Part shown: positions 7,921 to 18,158 of the stretch, in pieces
How the letters are laid out: the number at the start of each line of letters is the position of its first letter
Position numbering within the stretch: position 1 is the stretch's first letter
NCBI RefSeq assembly: GCF_017874475.1
Contig: NZ_JAGGLO010000001.1
Coordinates: forward strand, 496,001-560,000
Direction of reading: 5' to 3'
Source: Anaerococcus degeneri
GTDB taxonomy: Bacteria; Bacillota; Clostridia; Tissierellales; Peptoniphilaceae
DNA length: 64,000 nt
The notes under the pieces: model-generated
Databases searched by the model: none
Told to the model about the DNA's origin: nothing
The model's input: the letters and a program-made list of their open reading frames with translations, nothing else
Position numbers and translations under genes: made by a program

Positions 7921-8938
7921 TTTCTTTAGTTTCGCCAGATTTTTCTTTTTTTGAATTTTCTTCAGGCTTTTCTTCTGATCCTTCTTTTTCGCCTTCTGCT
8001 GCTTTATTTTTAGCAATAGTTGCTTCTGTTACAACATTTGCTTTTTCATTTAATTCTTTGATATAGTCAGCATACTTTTTGTCATTAAGAGCCTTAGTAA
8101 TTGCTTCTTTGTTATCTTCAACAGAATCAGCAATCTTATTTAATTTTATGATGTGGTAACCAAATTGAGTTTTGATTGGTTCAGAAATTTCGCCTTCTTT
8201 TAGAGCAAAAACTGCATCTTCAAATTCTTTTACCATTTGACCTTTTGAAAATGTTCCTAGCTCTCCACCTTTTCCAGCATTAGCTGTATCTTTTGAATAT
8301 TCTTTTGCTAGGTCAGCAAAATCTTCACCCTTATCTAATTTCGCTTTAACTTCTTTAGCTGTTTTTTCGTCTTCTACTAAAATGTGTGATGCATCACGTT
8401 TAGCAAATTGGTCTTTATTATCTTCGAAATATTGTTTGATTTCTTCTTCAGTTACAGGATGTTCTTTTTCAAACCATTCTTTGTGTTTTTTATACATTAA
8501 ATCTTTTTTTACAGTTTCTTTGAATTTTTCTACATCCATGTTGTAGTCATCCAGCATCTTATCAAATTGTTCTTGACCGCCAAATTGTTTTACTGAATTA
8601 AGGAAAGCTTCATTAACATCTTTATCAGCAACTTCAATCTTATTTGCCTTCATATCGTCAGAAATAAGTTTATCTTGAACCATCATTTGGACAATTGAAT
8701 TTTTAAGGTTTTGTCTGCTTGCAAGCATTGCTCCATAAAAACTCATTTCAGCCTTGTAATCATCTTTTGAAATTTTTTCTCCATTGACTATGGCAATTGT
8801 TCCCTTATCAAGTTCTTTAACTTCCTTAGCCTTTTCTTCTACTTTTGTATCTTTCTTACCGTCATTTGCTTGATTTCCACAAGCGCCTAGCACCATTGTT
8901 GATGCTAACATTGCAATTAATAGTTTCTTATTCATCAT
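7892..8938 (-). CDS. prsA: Foldase PrsA, peptidyl-prolyl isomerase lipoprotein
   Basis: PrsA folds secreted proteins outside the membrane. The signal peptide ends in lipobox LGAC (about residue 20). A SurA-N-like chaperone segment (TIAIVNGEKISKDDY onward) is followed by a complete parvulin PpiC domain (about 195-290): RDASHILVEDEKTAKEV, GKGGELGTFSKGQMVKEFED, and FGYHIIKL. The C-terminus is a charged Glu/Lys tail. Two adjacent ATGs (8938, 8935) lie behind AAGGAG. The second has the better spacing, and the mfd stop overlaps them (ATGATGA). It is last but one in the glmU-prs-pth-mfd-prsA operon, a conserved Firmicute order. Confidence 0.95.
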   Translation of the reverse strand: MMNKKLLIAMLASTMVLGACGNQANDGKKDTKVEEKAKEVKELDKGTIAIVNGEKISKDDYKAEMSFYGAMLASRQNLKNSIVQMMVQDKLISDDMKANKIEVADKDVNEAFLNSVKQFGGQEQFDKMLDDYNMDVEKFKETVKKDLMYKKHKEWFEKEHPVTEEEIKQYFEDNKDQFAKRDASHILVEDEKTAKEVKAKLDKGEDFADLAKEYSKDTANAGKGGELGTFSKGQMVKEFEDAVFALKEGEISEPIKTQFGYHIIKLNKIADSVEDNKEAITKALNDKKYADYIKELNEKANVVTEATIAKNKAAEGEKEGSEEKPEENSKKEKSGETKENEKDKKDNN

Positions 8939-11900
8939 TTACTCCTTATTTTGTTAATTGTATTTAAAAGTTCGTATGTGTCAAGTAATTTACTCTTTGT
9001 AACAGGGATTTTAAAAGCTGGTTTATTCGATAAGTCTAAACTCATCTCACCCTTGTATGAATTATTTATACCCTTAAGCTCTTCAAAAGAATAAAAATCT
9101 CTATCAGAAAAGAATAAATTAATCTTGTTATCAATTTCTCTAATCTCAGTAATACCATTAGCTGAACCGAGAGATTTGATTAGGGACACATACATTATAT
9201 TATCCACGATTATAGGAATATCGCCATAAACGTCTATTAATTCCTCAACCAAAGCCTCATAATCTTTTTTATCATCAATATTAGCTATACGGTTGTAAAT
9301 CTCAATTTTTTGTGAAGAATCACTAATATATGAATTTGGAATGTAGGCATCGACCTTAATATCAATGAAGGTTGGATTTTCGTCTTTGATTTTAACTTCT
9401 TTACCAGAAGCTTTTTCGACCGCTTCTTGTAAGAATTTTACATAAAGATCATAACCAACAGCTTCTACATGGCCTGATTGACTTTCCCCCAAGAGATTTC
9501 CTGCCCCCCTTAGCTCTAGGTCTTTCATGGCAATTTTATAACCTGACCCAAAATCTGAGAAGTCCCTGATTGATTTTAATCGCTTTTCACCAATCTCTGT
9601 TAAAATTTTTCCTGTCCTATAAGTGAAATATGCGTATGAAGATCTGTATCCTCTACCTATCCTTCCCTTTAGCTGATAAAGCTGAGAAAGGCCCATAAGA
9701 TCAGCATCATAGATTACTATGGTATTAACATTTTTTATATCCATACCTGTTTCAATAATTGTTGTGGCCAGCAAGATATCGGTTTTACCTTCAATAAAAT
9801 CAAGCATTATATTTTCAATTTGCCTTGGACTCATTTGCCCGTGAACAATATCTATGCTTGCTTCAGGAACAAGATCTTTTATTTGAAGATAAAGTTTTTC
9901 AATATCATTTACCCTATTATAAACAAAATATACTTGACCATTCCTATTAATTTCTTTAAGAATTGCATCTCTAATTATTCCAGAGTCATATTCTAAAACA
10001 TAGGTATTTACTGGTAGCCTATCTTCTGGTGGCTCATCCAAAGTCGATAAGTCCCTTATTCCGGAAAGTGACATCTGAAGTGTTCTTGGTATCGGTGTTG
10101 CCGATAGGGTTAAGACATCAATTGATGATTTTAATTTCTTAAATTTTTCTTTATGCTTTACCCCAAATCTTTGCTCTTCATCTATTATCAAGAGTCCAAG
10201 CTTGTTAAATTTGATGTCTTTTGATAGAAGTCTATGAGTTCCAACAACAATATCCACTTTTCCGGTTTTAATATCCTTAAGAATCTTCTCATCCTTAGCC
10301 TTGGTATTAAATCTTGAAAGCATAGCACATGATACAGGAAAATCTTTAAATCTTTCAAGCATTGTGTGATAATGCTGATTAGCTAAAATTGTAGTCGGAA
10401 CAAGGAAAGCCACTTGATAACCATCCATTATGGCTTTAAAGGCAGCCCTTAGAGCTACTTCTGTTTTTCCATAGCCAACATCACCACACAACAACCTATC
10501 CATAGGATTTTCACTTTCCATATCCTTTTTAATTTCTTCAAGGCTTCTTAACTGAGATAATGTCTCATCGTAAGGAAAGGAATTTTCAAATTCATTTTGC
10601 CAGCTAGTATCTTTTGAAAAAGCATGACCTTTTTCTTTAGCTCTTTTTGCATATAATTTTACAAGATCATCTGCAATTTCATCGACAGCTTTTTTGGCTC
10701 TTTGCTTGGATTTTTGCCACTGGACAGAACCTAGGGCAGAGAGCTTAGGCTTTTCGCCTCTATTGCCAATATACTTACTAACCAGATTCATTTGATCAAC
10801 AGGTATGTACAGCTTGTCATTTCCTCTATATTCTATAAGAATAAAGTCCTTTTCAACATCATTTCTTTCAATTTTTGTAAGACCCTTATAGATTCCTATA
10901 CCATTATTTTCATGAACAACATAATCACCAATTTCAAGGTCAGAATAGTTTATAATGTTTTTTGATGACAGTTTTTTAGGTTTTTGTTTTCTATTTGAGG
11001 ATTTCCCATAAATCTCTCTACTTGTAAAAACATGGAGTTTTAGGTCTTTTATAAAATAACCTTCACTTGCCTTTTTTTCTGAAATAATTATTGGAATTTT
11101 TTCAAAATCCGAAACACTTTCTTCAAAACCTGCAAGAAGAAAATCATTGTCAATAAAACTTTCTAGAAGTTTTTCTTTGCGTGATTTAGATCCAGCAAAA
11201 ACAAAGACTTTTTGTTCCCTATTAACAAGGTCAATACTTGTATTTATAAATTCTTCGACATTTTTATTGAAATTTTCAGCCTCTATTGTCTTAAGATCAA
11301 CAATTTTTTTGGGAGAAAATAACTTTGTCCTTTTAAGAATTGATGTCAGATTTATAATCTTTTTTTCAGAAATTTTTTCATAGATATCGTTAGTCTCTAA
11401 CAAATAATTTGAAAAACTAGCAAACACTTCTCCATTTTCCATTTGATAAGTTAAATCTTCTAAAAATTTCTCGTCGCTAGTAGCGACCGATTCATAGATT
11501 CTAGAGATATCATCAAAAATAAAAACTGTGTCCTCTGGAAGGTAATCAATAAATGTATCATAATTATCTTCCCTATAGGCATTTATCAAATCTTTGTTTG
11601 CAACATACATACTCTGGTCTAAGAAAGATATAATTTGCCTATACTTATCTATAAGTTTTTGATCTCTACTTTCAGATATTTTTCTATTTTCAAGGTCATT
11701 TAAAATCCCTTTAATAATTTTCTTATAGTCATCTTTGTCATATAGAAGTTCATTAGCAGGTCCTATTTCGACGCTTTGAATTTTTTCTACAGTTCTTTGG
11801 GTATCCTTATCAAAAATTCTTATAGAATCAATCTCATCGTCAAAAAGTTCAATTCTAACAGGATTATCGTAATTTACGGGCCAGATATCAATAATAGAAC

Positions 11901-12423
11901 CTCTTTTTGCAAAGTCAGTTCTTTCTTCAACAAAGTCCGATGGATTATAATTGAGAGCTAATAAACTTGAAATAAAATTATCAACATCTACTGTGCTCTC
12001 TTCGTCTATTCTAACAAAAGACTTATTAAATTTAACTAAAGTTGTTAGTTTATTTTTAAGAGCGTCAATACTTGTTATAGTAATAAATTTTTGTCCCTTG
12101 GCAAGGCTGATCAAGGTATCTAGTCGTTGATTGATTTTTTTATCATCAATTGATTTAATATTATAAAAATTTGTATCAAGAGATGGGAAATATTTTGAAA
12201 TATCTGATATTTCATTTATATCATCAATAAATCTTTCTGCCCTTTTTGGATTTTCAGCCACAAAAACCAAATTTTTATCCAATAAGTCAAAAAGACCTAA
12301 AACAAGATGTGCCTTAACTCCTTCACTTAAGCCTTGGATATAAAGAGGAGAGTAATCTTTAAGCTGATATTTAATTTTATTAATTTGGTCGACATTAATT
12401 AATCTTTCAATTAATTTATTCAT
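8935..12423 (-). CDS. mfd: Transcription-repair coupling factor
   Basis: Mfd is a DNA translocase that removes RNA polymerase stalled at lesions and recruits UvrA. At 1162 residues it is full length. An N-terminal UvrB-like region is followed by the RNA polymerase interaction domain (LEIGDYVVHENNGIGIYKGL). Superfamily 2 motifs come next: Walker A LCGDVGYGKTEVA, DEEQRFGV, LSATPIPRTL, and the TRG motif region GHVEAVGYDLYVKFL near the end. It overlaps pth by 8 bp and prsA by 4 bp, as in the conserved pth-mfd pair of Firmicutes. Confidence 0.97.
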   Translation of the reverse strand: MNKLIERLINVDQINKIKYQLKDYSPLYIQGLSEGVKAHLVLGLFDLLDKNLVFVAENPKRAERFIDDINEISDISKYFPSLDTNFYNIKSIDDKKINQRLDTLISLAKGQKFITITSIDALKNKLTTLVKFNKSFVRIDEESTVDVDNFISSLLALNYNPSDFVEERTDFAKRGSIIDIWPVNYDNPVRIELFDDEIDSIRIFDKDTQRTVEKIQSVEIGPANELLYDKDDYKKIIKGILNDLENRKISESRDQKLIDKYRQIISFLDQSMYVANKDLINAYREDNYDTFIDYLPEDTVFIFDDISRIYESVATSDEKFLEDLTYQMENGEVFASFSNYLLETNDIYEKISEKKIINLTSILKRTKLFSPKKIVDLKTIEAENFNKNVEEFINTSIDLVNREQKVFVFAGSKSRKEKLLESFIDNDFLLAGFEESVSDFEKIPIIISEKKASEGYFIKDLKLHVFTSREIYGKSSNRKQKPKKLSSKNIINYSDLEIGDYVVHENNGIGIYKGLTKIERNDVEKDFILIEYRGNDKLYIPVDQMNLVSKYIGNRGEKPKLSALGSVQWQKSKQRAKKAVDEIADDLVKLYAKRAKEKGHAFSKDTSWQNEFENSFPYDETLSQLRSLEEIKKDMESENPMDRLLCGDVGYGKTEVALRAAFKAIMDGYQVAFLVPTTILANQHYHTMLERFKDFPVSCAMLSRFNTKAKDEKILKDIKTGKVDIVVGTHRLLSKDIKFNKLGLLIIDEEQRFGVKHKEKFKKLKSSIDVLTLSATPIPRTLQMSLSGIRDLSTLDEPPEDRLPVNTYVLEYDSGIIRDAILKEINRNGQVYFVYNRVNDIEKLYLQIKDLVPEASIDIVHGQMSPRQIENIMLDFIEGKTDILLATTIIETGMDIKNVNTIVIYDADLMGLSQLYQLKGRIGRGYRSSYAYFTYRTGKILTEIGEKRLKSIRDFSDFGSGYKIAMKDLELRGAGNLLGESQSGHVEAVGYDLYVKFLQEAVEKASGKEVKIKDENPTFIDIKVDAYIPNSYISDSSQKIEIYNRIANIDDKKDYEALVEELIDVYGDIPIIVDNIMYVSLIKSLGSANGITEIREIDNKINLFFSDRDFYSFEELKGINNSYKGEMSLDLSNKPAFKIPVTKSKLLDTYELLNTINKIRSK

Positions 12424-13003
12424 TATCTTTTTTCACCAACTTAACTGAATTGCACCTATTCATCGCCTTATCAATGTCCTCTTTTAAGATTAGTTCGATT
12501 CCTTCGGCAGCAAGCCTGATTTCATCTTCAAGGACTCCTACCTCTTCTTTGCTAAAACCGCTTAAAACAAAATTAGCTAGGTCCCACCTTTCTGGTTTTT
12601 GACCTATAGATATTTTTATCCTTGGAAATTGATCATCTTGAATTTGATAAATAATAGACTTCATTCCGTTGTGGCTACCTGCAGAGCCTTTCTTCCTAAT
12701 CCTAATAGTCCCAAAGTCAATATCTATATCGTCATAAATTACAATTAACTTATCTATATCAAATTTATAGAAATTTCTTAATTCTCTAATCGCTTCACCT
12801 GAATTATTCATATAGGTTTGAGGTTTTATGAGCATAACTTTATGGCCAGAGATTTCTCCCTGACCATAGAGCGATTTAAATTTTAATTTTCTTACATCTA
12901 TATCATATTTGTTCGCAAGATAATCAATCGTCATAAAACCAACATTGTGCCTAGTATTTTCATATTGTAATCCAGGATTGCCTAGTCCTACAATAAAATA
13001 CAT
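12416..13003 (-). CDS. pth: Peptidyl-tRNA hydrolase
   Basis: Pth cleaves peptidyl-tRNA that drops off the ribosome, recycling tRNA. The 195 residues show the family core: [20 protein letters not shown] with the catalytic His (TRHN), then KPQTYMNNSGEA, IYDDIDIDFGTIRIRKKGSAGSHNGMKS. The basic GSAGSHNG loop and the catalytic Asp (YDDID) are intact. The start shares a base with the stop region of prs. The downstream mfd start overlaps its last 8 bp. Confidence 0.97.
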   Translation of the reverse strand: MYFIVGLGNPGLQYENTRHNVGFMTIDYLANKYDIDVRKLKFKSLYGQGEISGHKVMLIKPQTYMNNSGEAIRELRNFYKFDIDKLIVIYDDIDIDFGTIRIRKKGSAGSHNGMKSIIYQIQDDQFPRIKISIGQKPERWDLANFVLSGFSKEEVGVLEDEIRLAAEGIELILKEDIDKAMNRCNSVKLVKKDNE

Positions 13004-13986
13004 TATTCAATAACCGTAAATAGACCACTTATTGATTCATAAGTATTAATTCTGTTAATAGCTTCAGCAAGAAGTGGAGCTATAGATAGTTGGGTTATCT
13101 TGTCTATTCTTTTTTCTTCTGGTAGGGCTATAGTGTCTGTGATTATAACTTCTTTAACAGATGGTTTTTGAAGTTTCTTTACAGCATCTCCAGAGAATAC
13201 GCCGTGAGTTGCAACTAGATAAACATCTTTTGCACCATTTCCAACTAGGAAATCTGCTGCATTAGTAATTGTTCCAGCAGTATCTATCATATCATCAACG
13301 ATAATAGCGTGTTTACCTTTGAAATCACCAATTACAGACATAACCTCGGAAACATTTGGCATAGGCCTTCTTTTTTCAATAATAGCTATCGGCAATTTTA
13401 AGTAATCAGCAAATTCTCTTGCACGCCTTACACCACCAAGGTCAGGACTTACTACTACAAACTCCTCTGGTTTGTCAAAAGCGAATGATTGGAAGTGAGT
13501 TGAAAGTAGTCTAATTGCAGAAAAATGATCAACAGGTATATCGAAATATCCCTGAATTTGACCTGCATGAAGATCCATAGTTATCATCCTATTAGCACCA
13601 GCTACGGTAAGCAGATTTGCAACAAGTTTTGCTGTGATAGGTTCTCTACCTCTTGTTTTCCTATCTTGTCTAGCATAGCCATAATACGGAATAACGGCAT
13701 TTATATATCCAGCAGAAGCCCTTTTACAAGCATCAATCATAATTAGTAATTCCATTAAGTTATCATTTGTAGGACTAGAAGTAGGTTGAACAATGAATAC
13801 ATCCTTGCCTCTTATGGACTCATTAATTTTTATGCTAATTTCCCCATCTTTAAACTTTTCAATATCAGCCTTTGTAAGTTCAGTTCCAAGGTTTTTAGCC
13901 ATACTTTCTGCTAATTTGATGTTGGAATTTCCTGTTAATAGTTTTAATTCCCCTCTTTGAATATACTTATTTGATTTAGATAACAT
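13003..13986 (-). CDS. prs: Ribose-phosphate pyrophosphokinase (PRPP synthetase)
   Basis: The enzyme makes PRPP from ribose 5-phosphate and ATP for purine, pyrimidine, NAD, His and Trp synthesis. The 327 residues include the tetramer flag [19 protein letters not shown], the ATP-binding [20 protein letters not shown], the catalytic region [13 protein letters not shown], and the PRPP loop [11 protein letters not shown]. It lies 2 bp after glmU. The same operon holds rpiB, which supplies ribose 5-phosphate, so substrate supply and use are linked here. Confidence 0.97.
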   Translation of the reverse strand: MLSKSNKYIQRGELKLLTGNSNIKLAESMAKNLGTELTKADIEKFKDGEISIKINESIRGKDVFIVQPTSSPTNDNLMELLIMIDACKRASAGYINAVIPYYGYARQDRKTRGREPITAKLVANLLTVAGANRMITMDLHAGQIQGYFDIPVDHFSAIRLLSTHFQSFAFDKPEEFVVVSPDLGGVRRAREFADYLKLPIAIIEKRRPMPNVSEVMSVIGDFKGKHAIIVDDMIDTAGTITNAADFLVGNGAKDVYLVATHGVFSGDAVKKLQKPSVKEVIITDTIALPEEKRIDKITQLSIAPLLAEAINRINTYESISGLFTVIE

Positions 13987-13988
13987 TT

Positions 13989-15374
13989 CTACTCCTTATG
14001 ATTTTTATCTCTTTCTTTTTTTCTTTCAACATAACCCTTAATGTGTTTTTGCTCTGCTCTTTCGATTATCAACTCACCTTTGTTAACATCTTCGGTTATG
14101 GTAGAACCTGCAGCAACAAAGCCTTCTTTTTCAACCTTGACAGGAGCAACTATATTCGCATTTGAACCAATAAAGGCACCGTCTTCTATAATTGACCTAT
14201 GCTTAAATTTACCATCGTAGTTTACAAAAACAACTCCACAACCAATATTTATATCTTTACCAAGGTCACTATCGCCAATATAGGCAAGATGACCTGCCTT
14301 GGTTCCTTCCCCAAGACTTGAATTTTTAACCTCAACAAAGTTACCTATATGAACTTTTCTACCTATGTGTGCATTAGGTCTCAGTCTTGCAAAGGGACCT
14401 ATATTACTATCTTCTTCCATATAAGAATCTTCTATAACCGCATTATCTATTTTAACATTATCTTCTATGGTTGAATTAATAATTCTTGTTGACCCTTCAA
14501 TTGAACAAGACTTTCCAATCCTAGACTTACCATAAATTTTTACAAAACCAGATATTACAGTGTCAGAGCCTATCTCCACTCCTTCTTCTATGAATGTTGT
14601 TTCAGGGCTCTCTATTATTACACCATTAATCATGTGGTCTTTATTTATCCTAGCTTGAAGAATTTTTTCTGCCTTATATAGTTCATACTTATTATTTATT
14701 CCATAAAACTCTTCATAATTCTCACTAACATAAGCACTTACTAATTTTCCTTCATTTCTGAGGATACCAATACAATCCGTTATGTAAAGCTCATTTTGAT
14801 CATTATTTGAATCTATTTTTGAAAGAGAAGACTTTAAATCCTTGGCTTTAAAAATATAAATACCAACATTAATCTCTTTTATATTCTCTTGACCTAACTC
14901 TAGGTCCCTATCTTCAGTAATTTTTACAAAGTCTGTATTTTCATTTCTGATGATTCTACCGTATCCTTTTGGTTCTTCTATAATGGTAGATAGAATTGTG
15001 CAAGCAGAATCAGTTTTATTATGGAATTCAATAAATTTTTCAAGAGATTCTTTTCTTATTAGCGGTATATCTCCATTTAGGATCAAAACTTGATCATCAT
15101 CTTCCACAAAATCTAGGGCAAGACTTGCTGCGTATCCGGTTCCATAAGGGATGCCTGGACCTATTTTTTGCTCTACTATTTTTACATCAGGAAATAAATC
15201 TTCTAGCTTAGATTTATTTTTTCCACCAATTATAATAGTTTCTGAATTTTGAAAATCACTTGCATCTTTTACGTATTTTATAATTTCTTTATTGATAAGC
15301 TTATGAAGGACTTTAGATTTTTCTGATTTCATCCTTGTTCCTTCACCAGCTGCCATTATTATTGTTTTAATCAT
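13989..15374 (-). CDS. glmU: Bifunctional N-acetylglucosamine-1-phosphate uridyltransferase / glucosamine-1-phosphate acetyltransferase
   Basis: GlmU makes UDP-GlcNAc for peptidoglycan. The N-terminal uridyltransferase has the nucleotide-binding [20 protein letters not shown] and LNGDIPL motifs. The C-terminal half (about 250-461) is a left-handed beta helix of hexapeptide repeats with the acetyltransferase residues around [21 protein letters not shown] and [10 protein letters not shown] Lys/Glu/Asp-rich tail closes the protein. The 461 residues match the family. It sits immediately after deoD (no gap) and 2 bp before prs. glmU-prs is a conserved pair in Firmicutes. Confidence 0.97.
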   Translation of the reverse strand: MIKTIIMAAGEGTRMKSEKSKVLHKLINKEIIKYVKDASDFQNSETIIIGGKNKSKLEDLFPDVKIVEQKIGPGIPYGTGYAASLALDFVEDDDQVLILNGDIPLIRKESLEKFIEFHNKTDSACTILSTIIEEPKGYGRIIRNENTDFVKITEDRDLELGQENIKEINVGIYIFKAKDLKSSLSKIDSNNDQNELYITDCIGILRNEGKLVSAYVSENYEEFYGINNKYELYKAEKILQARINKDHMINGVIIESPETTFIEEGVEIGSDTVISGFVKIYGKSRIGKSCSIEGSTRIINSTIEDNVKIDNAVIEDSYMEEDSNIGPFARLRPNAHIGRKVHIGNFVEVKNSSLGEGTKAGHLAYIGDSDLGKDINIGCGVVFVNYDGKFKHRSIIEDGAFIGSNANIVAPVKVEKEGFVAAGSTITEDVNKGELIIERAEQKHIKGYVERKKERDKNHKE

Positions 15375-16094
15375 CTAGGCTTCAGCCACCTCTAGGGCTA
15401 ATTCCATCATATTTGTATATGATTTTTGCCTATTTTCTGCACTATCAGCTACATTTTCAATAAGAGAGTCAGAAATTGTAAAGATTCCAAGGCCTTTTTT
15501 GCCATGTTTTCTAGCTGCCATAAATAAACCGTAAGATTCCATCTCTACACAAAGAATTCCATATTTTCTTAAATTCTCAAAGACTTTAGGAGCCATCTCA
15601 TTATAAAATTGATCGGAAGAATGCACTTGACCACAATGAGTCCTATATCCTAGTTCTTTTGATCTCTCCACAGCTTTAACTAGAAGGTCAAAATCTGGAG
15701 TTACAGAAAAATGAATATTTCCAAACAAATTATCATTTATAGATGACTCTGAACATGCTGATTGAGCAATTACAATATCGTGAAGTTTAACATCTTCTTG
15801 CATAGAACCTGCCGTACCCACTCTTATGATGCAATCTACATCATAAAAATCAAAAAGTTCATTGTAATATATCATAGCAGATGGTATTCCCATGCCACTA
15901 CCCATTACAGATACTCTTTTTCCTTTGTAGTAGCCAGTAAAGCCAAGCATACCACGAGTATCATTAAATTGAGTGACATCTTCTAAGAAATTATCAGCAA
16001 TAAATTTTGCCCTCAAAGGGTCACCCGGCATTAATACTGTTTTTGCTATCTGATCTTTGCTTGTTGCAGAAATGTGCGGTGTTGGTATTGTCAT
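15375..16094 (-). CDS. deoD: Purine-nucleoside phosphorylase, DeoD type
   Basis: It splits purine (deoxy)ribonucleosides with phosphate to base plus (deoxy)ribose 1-phosphate. The 239 residues match the hexameric DeoD class: VLMPGDPLRAKFIA, GMLGFTGYYKGKRVSVMGSGMG (phosphate-binding), IIRVGTAGSMQ, the nucleoside-binding CVEMESYGLF, and TISDSL with the catalytic Asp. It follows rpiB across a weak hairpin (16107-16138) and runs straight into glmU. Nucleoside salvage therefore sits beside PRPP synthesis. Confidence 0.96.
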   Translation of the reverse strand: MTIPTPHISATSKDQIAKTVLMPGDPLRAKFIADNFLEDVTQFNDTRGMLGFTGYYKGKRVSVMGSGMGIPSAMIYYNELFDFYDVDCIIRVGTAGSMQEDVKLHDIVIAQSACSESSINDNLFGNIHFSVTPDFDLLVKAVERSKELGYRTHCGQVHSSDQFYNEMAPKVFENLRKYGILCVEMESYGLFMAARKHGKKGLGIFTISDSLIENVADSAENRQKSYTNMMELALEVAEA

Positions 16095-16106
16095 ATATAC
16101 TCCTTT

Positions 16107-16138
16107 TTATAAACAAAAATAGAGACTCAAATAGTCTC
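16107..16138 (-). terminator. Weak internal terminator between rpiB and deoD
   Basis: Minus-strand RNA forms a 6-bp stem GAGACT/AGTCTC with a 5-base loop and then a T-rich tail (TATTTTTGTTTAT). The rpiB stop codon is inside the stem. The short stem suggests partial termination, letting deoD and the genes after it be expressed at reduced level from the rpiB promoter. Confidence 0.55.
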
Positions 16139-16580
16139 AGTTATTTTCTTCTATTTTACAAATTTTATCTACACGAATTTGGTGACGACCACCTTCAAAT
16201 TCAGTTTTTGCAAATTCTTCTACAATCATTTTACAAACTTCTGTTCCTATAACTCTAGCTCCTAGGCATAATACATTAGCATTGTTATGAGCCCTGCTCA
16301 TTCTTGCAGAAAATGTCTCAGAAACGCATGCTGCTCTTATTCCCTTAACTTTATTTGCTGACATAGACATGCCTAAACCTGTACCACATATAAGGATAGC
16401 AAAATCAGCTTCTTTATTGATAATTTTTTCACAAGCTTTGATGGCAAAATCACTATAATCACAAGATTCCTTGTCATAAGTACCTAGATGAATGACTTCA
16501 TGACCTAGTTCTTCAAGTTTTTCACAAACAGATGGTTGAAGATCAATGCCCCCATGATCATTAGCTACTACAAATTTCAT
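16137..16580 (-). CDS. rpiB: Ribose-5-phosphate isomerase B
   Basis: It interconverts ribulose 5-phosphate and ribose 5-phosphate. From ATG at 16580 the protein has 147 residues and begins MKFVVANDHGGIDLQ, the usual RpiB N-terminus with its DHGG phosphate-binding loop. The catalytic Cys lies in LICGTGLGMSMSANK, the RAACVSE motif follows, and ARMSRAHNNANVLCLGARV completes the family signature. The frame is open 25 codons further upstream, but only 16580 has a ribosome binding site (AGGAGGGG). It is the first gene of the operon leading to prs. Confidence 0.95.
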   Translation of the reverse strand: MKFVVANDHGGIDLQPSVCEKLEELGHEVIHLGTYDKESCDYSDFAIKACEKIINKEADFAILICGTGLGMSMSANKVKGIRAACVSETFSARMSRAHNNANVLCLGARVIGTEVCKMIVEEFAKTEFEGGRHQIRVDKICKIEENN

Positions 16581-16672
16581 GGCCCCTCCTTTAAACTTTA
16601 CATTATAATATAAATATACGACATCTATTCCCATATTCAAAGTAGAACTTGACAAGTTTTCTTTATTAAATA

Positions 16673-16681
16673 TGGTATAAT
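16673..16681 (+). promoter_or_regulatory. murC: murC promoter (extended -10)
   Basis: An extended -10, TG-G-TATAAT, lies 47 bp before the murC ATG. A perfect TTGACA at 16649-16654 is 21 bp upstream of the TATAAT, too far for an ordinary sigma-A promoter. The TGn extension probably compensates for a poorly placed -35. Confidence 0.6.
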
Positions 16682-16728
16682 GTAGTAAATATACTTAAAG
16701 ACTTAACTATTAAGGAGATTATCAATAT

Positions 16729-18123
16729 ATGTTTGAATTTAACTTAGATAGACACGATTATAAATATGTTCATTTCATTGGAATCGGTGGTATTTCCATG
16801 AGTGGGCTTGCCCACCTTTTATTTGAAAAAGGATATAAGGTTACTGGCTCAGATAGGAGCGAATCAGATACAGTTAAAATCCTAAAAGATCTTGGAATAG
16901 AAGTTTTCATTGGTCAGAGAAAAGAAAATATTAAAAACCCAGACTTAGTTGTATATACAGATGCAATTGCAGATGATAACGAAGAATTAATTGAAGCAAG
17001 AAAACTTGATGTACCTGTTGTTACAAGAGGTGTATTCTTGGGTGCACTTATGAGGAATTATAAGAATTCCATCGCCATATCAGGTTCCCATGGTAAGTCA
17101 ACTACCACAAGCATGATTTCTAAAATCCTCCTTCATTCAGATGAAAATGCCACAATTTTACTTGGTGGAAATCTAGATGATATGAAAGGAAATGTAAAAG
17201 TTGGAAATGAAGACTTTCTTGTTACTGAAGCATGTGAATATAAGGGAAATATAAGATACTACTACCCTCAGACAGTAATTATTTTAAATATTGACGAAGA
17301 CCACCTAGACTACTACAAGGATTTAAATGATATAGTAGAAACCTTCAAAGTTTATCTAAGAAACCAAGATAAAAATTCAAAAACAATACTTAACTTAAAC
17401 GAAGAAAATAACAAACTTATCTTAGATGCTGTCCAAGGGGAATTGATTACCTATGGACAAGAAAATTCAAACGCTGATTACTATGCAACAAATATCACTT
17501 TTGATGAAATAGGTAGACCAAGCTTTGATCTAGTTATGAAAAATGGAAATACTGAGCATTTTAAACTTGGAGTTATTGGTAGGCACAATATTAACAATGC
17601 CATGGCTTCAATTATAGCGACCTACGAAAATGGAATTGATATAGATACAATTAGAAAGAATATTCTAAAATACACAGGCCTTGACAGGCGAATGCAAGTT
17701 ATTGGCCATGTAAATAAAACAACTGTAATGACTGACTATGGTCATCACCCTTCTGAGATTCTTGTTACCTTAGATGCCCTTGCAGAACATACAAAGGGCA
17801 GACTTATTTGTGTTTGGCAACCTCACACATATTCAAGAACCAAGACCTTATTTAATGACTTTTTAAATAGTTTTGATTCAGCTGATGAAATTATCGTTAC
17901 AGATATTTATGCAGCAAGGGAAAAATTTGATCCATCTATCCACTCCAAAGATGTTGTAGATGCTATGGTTAATAAAGGTTTAAATGCCAAATACCTTGCT
18001 ACATTTGAAGAAGCTAGAGATTATATTTATAAGATAATTAAAAACGACGATTTGGTTATAACTACAGGTTGTGGAAATCCTGATAAACTTGCTAAAATGA
18101 TTGTAGAAGATCAAAAAAATTAG
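16729..18123 (+). CDS. murC: UDP-N-acetylmuramate--L-alanine ligase
   Basis: MurC adds the first amino acid (L-Ala) of the peptidoglycan stem peptide. The 464 residues begin with a Rossmann nucleotide-binding motif (HFIGIGGISMSGLAHLL, about 15-31). The ATP P-loop is GSHGKST at 119-125, followed by the Mur ligase centre (EACEYKGN, NIDEDHLDYY) and a C-terminal domain with DYGHHPSEI and WQPHTYSRT. The ribosome binding site is AAGGAG. Its natural terminator was split by the IS element 34 bp after the stop, so transcripts now run into the transposase region. Confidence 0.97.
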   Translation: MFEFNLDRHDYKYVHFIGIGGISMSGLAHLLFEKGYKVTGSDRSESDTVKILKDLGIEVFIGQRKENIKNPDLVVYTDAIADDNEELIEARKLDVPVVTRGVFLGALMRNYKNSIAISGSHGKSTTTSMISKILLHSDENATILLGGNLDDMKGNVKVGNEDFLVTEACEYKGNIRYYYPQTVIILNIDEDHLDYYKDLNDIVETFKVYLRNQDKNSKTILNLNEENNKLILDAVQGELITYGQENSNADYYATNITFDEIGRPSFDLVMKNGNTEHFKLGVIGRHNINNAMASIIATYENGIDIDTIRKNILKYTGLDRRMQVIGHVNKTTVMTDYGHHPSEILVTLDALAEHTKGRLICVWQPHTYSRTKTLFNDFLNSFDSADEIIVTDIYAAREKFDPSIHSKDVVDAMVNKGLNAKYLATFEEARDYIYKIIKNDDLVITTGCGNPDKLAKMIVEDQKN

Positions 18124-18137
18124 TTAATAAGTAAAAT

Positions 18138-18156
18138 AAAAAAACAGCCTTATAAA
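18138..18156. terminator. Left arm of the murC/mazF bidirectional terminator, separated by the IS
   Basis: The A7-CAGCC-TTATAAA arm is the partner of GTTTATAAGACTGG-T7 at 19777-19797. Removing the IS plus one copy of the target duplication restores a 20-bp-class hairpin with a 10-base loop (GTGGATTATT) that would serve both murC and the alr-mazF operon. Now the arm has no local partner. Confidence 0.75.
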
Positions 18157-18158
18157 TG

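Noticed and set aside
7921-8016. Long Lys-rich N-terminal extension of the second chaperone lipoprotein
   Set aside because: It is encoded within prsA and would bury the signal peptide. The ATG at 7920 gives a normal lipoprotein signal.
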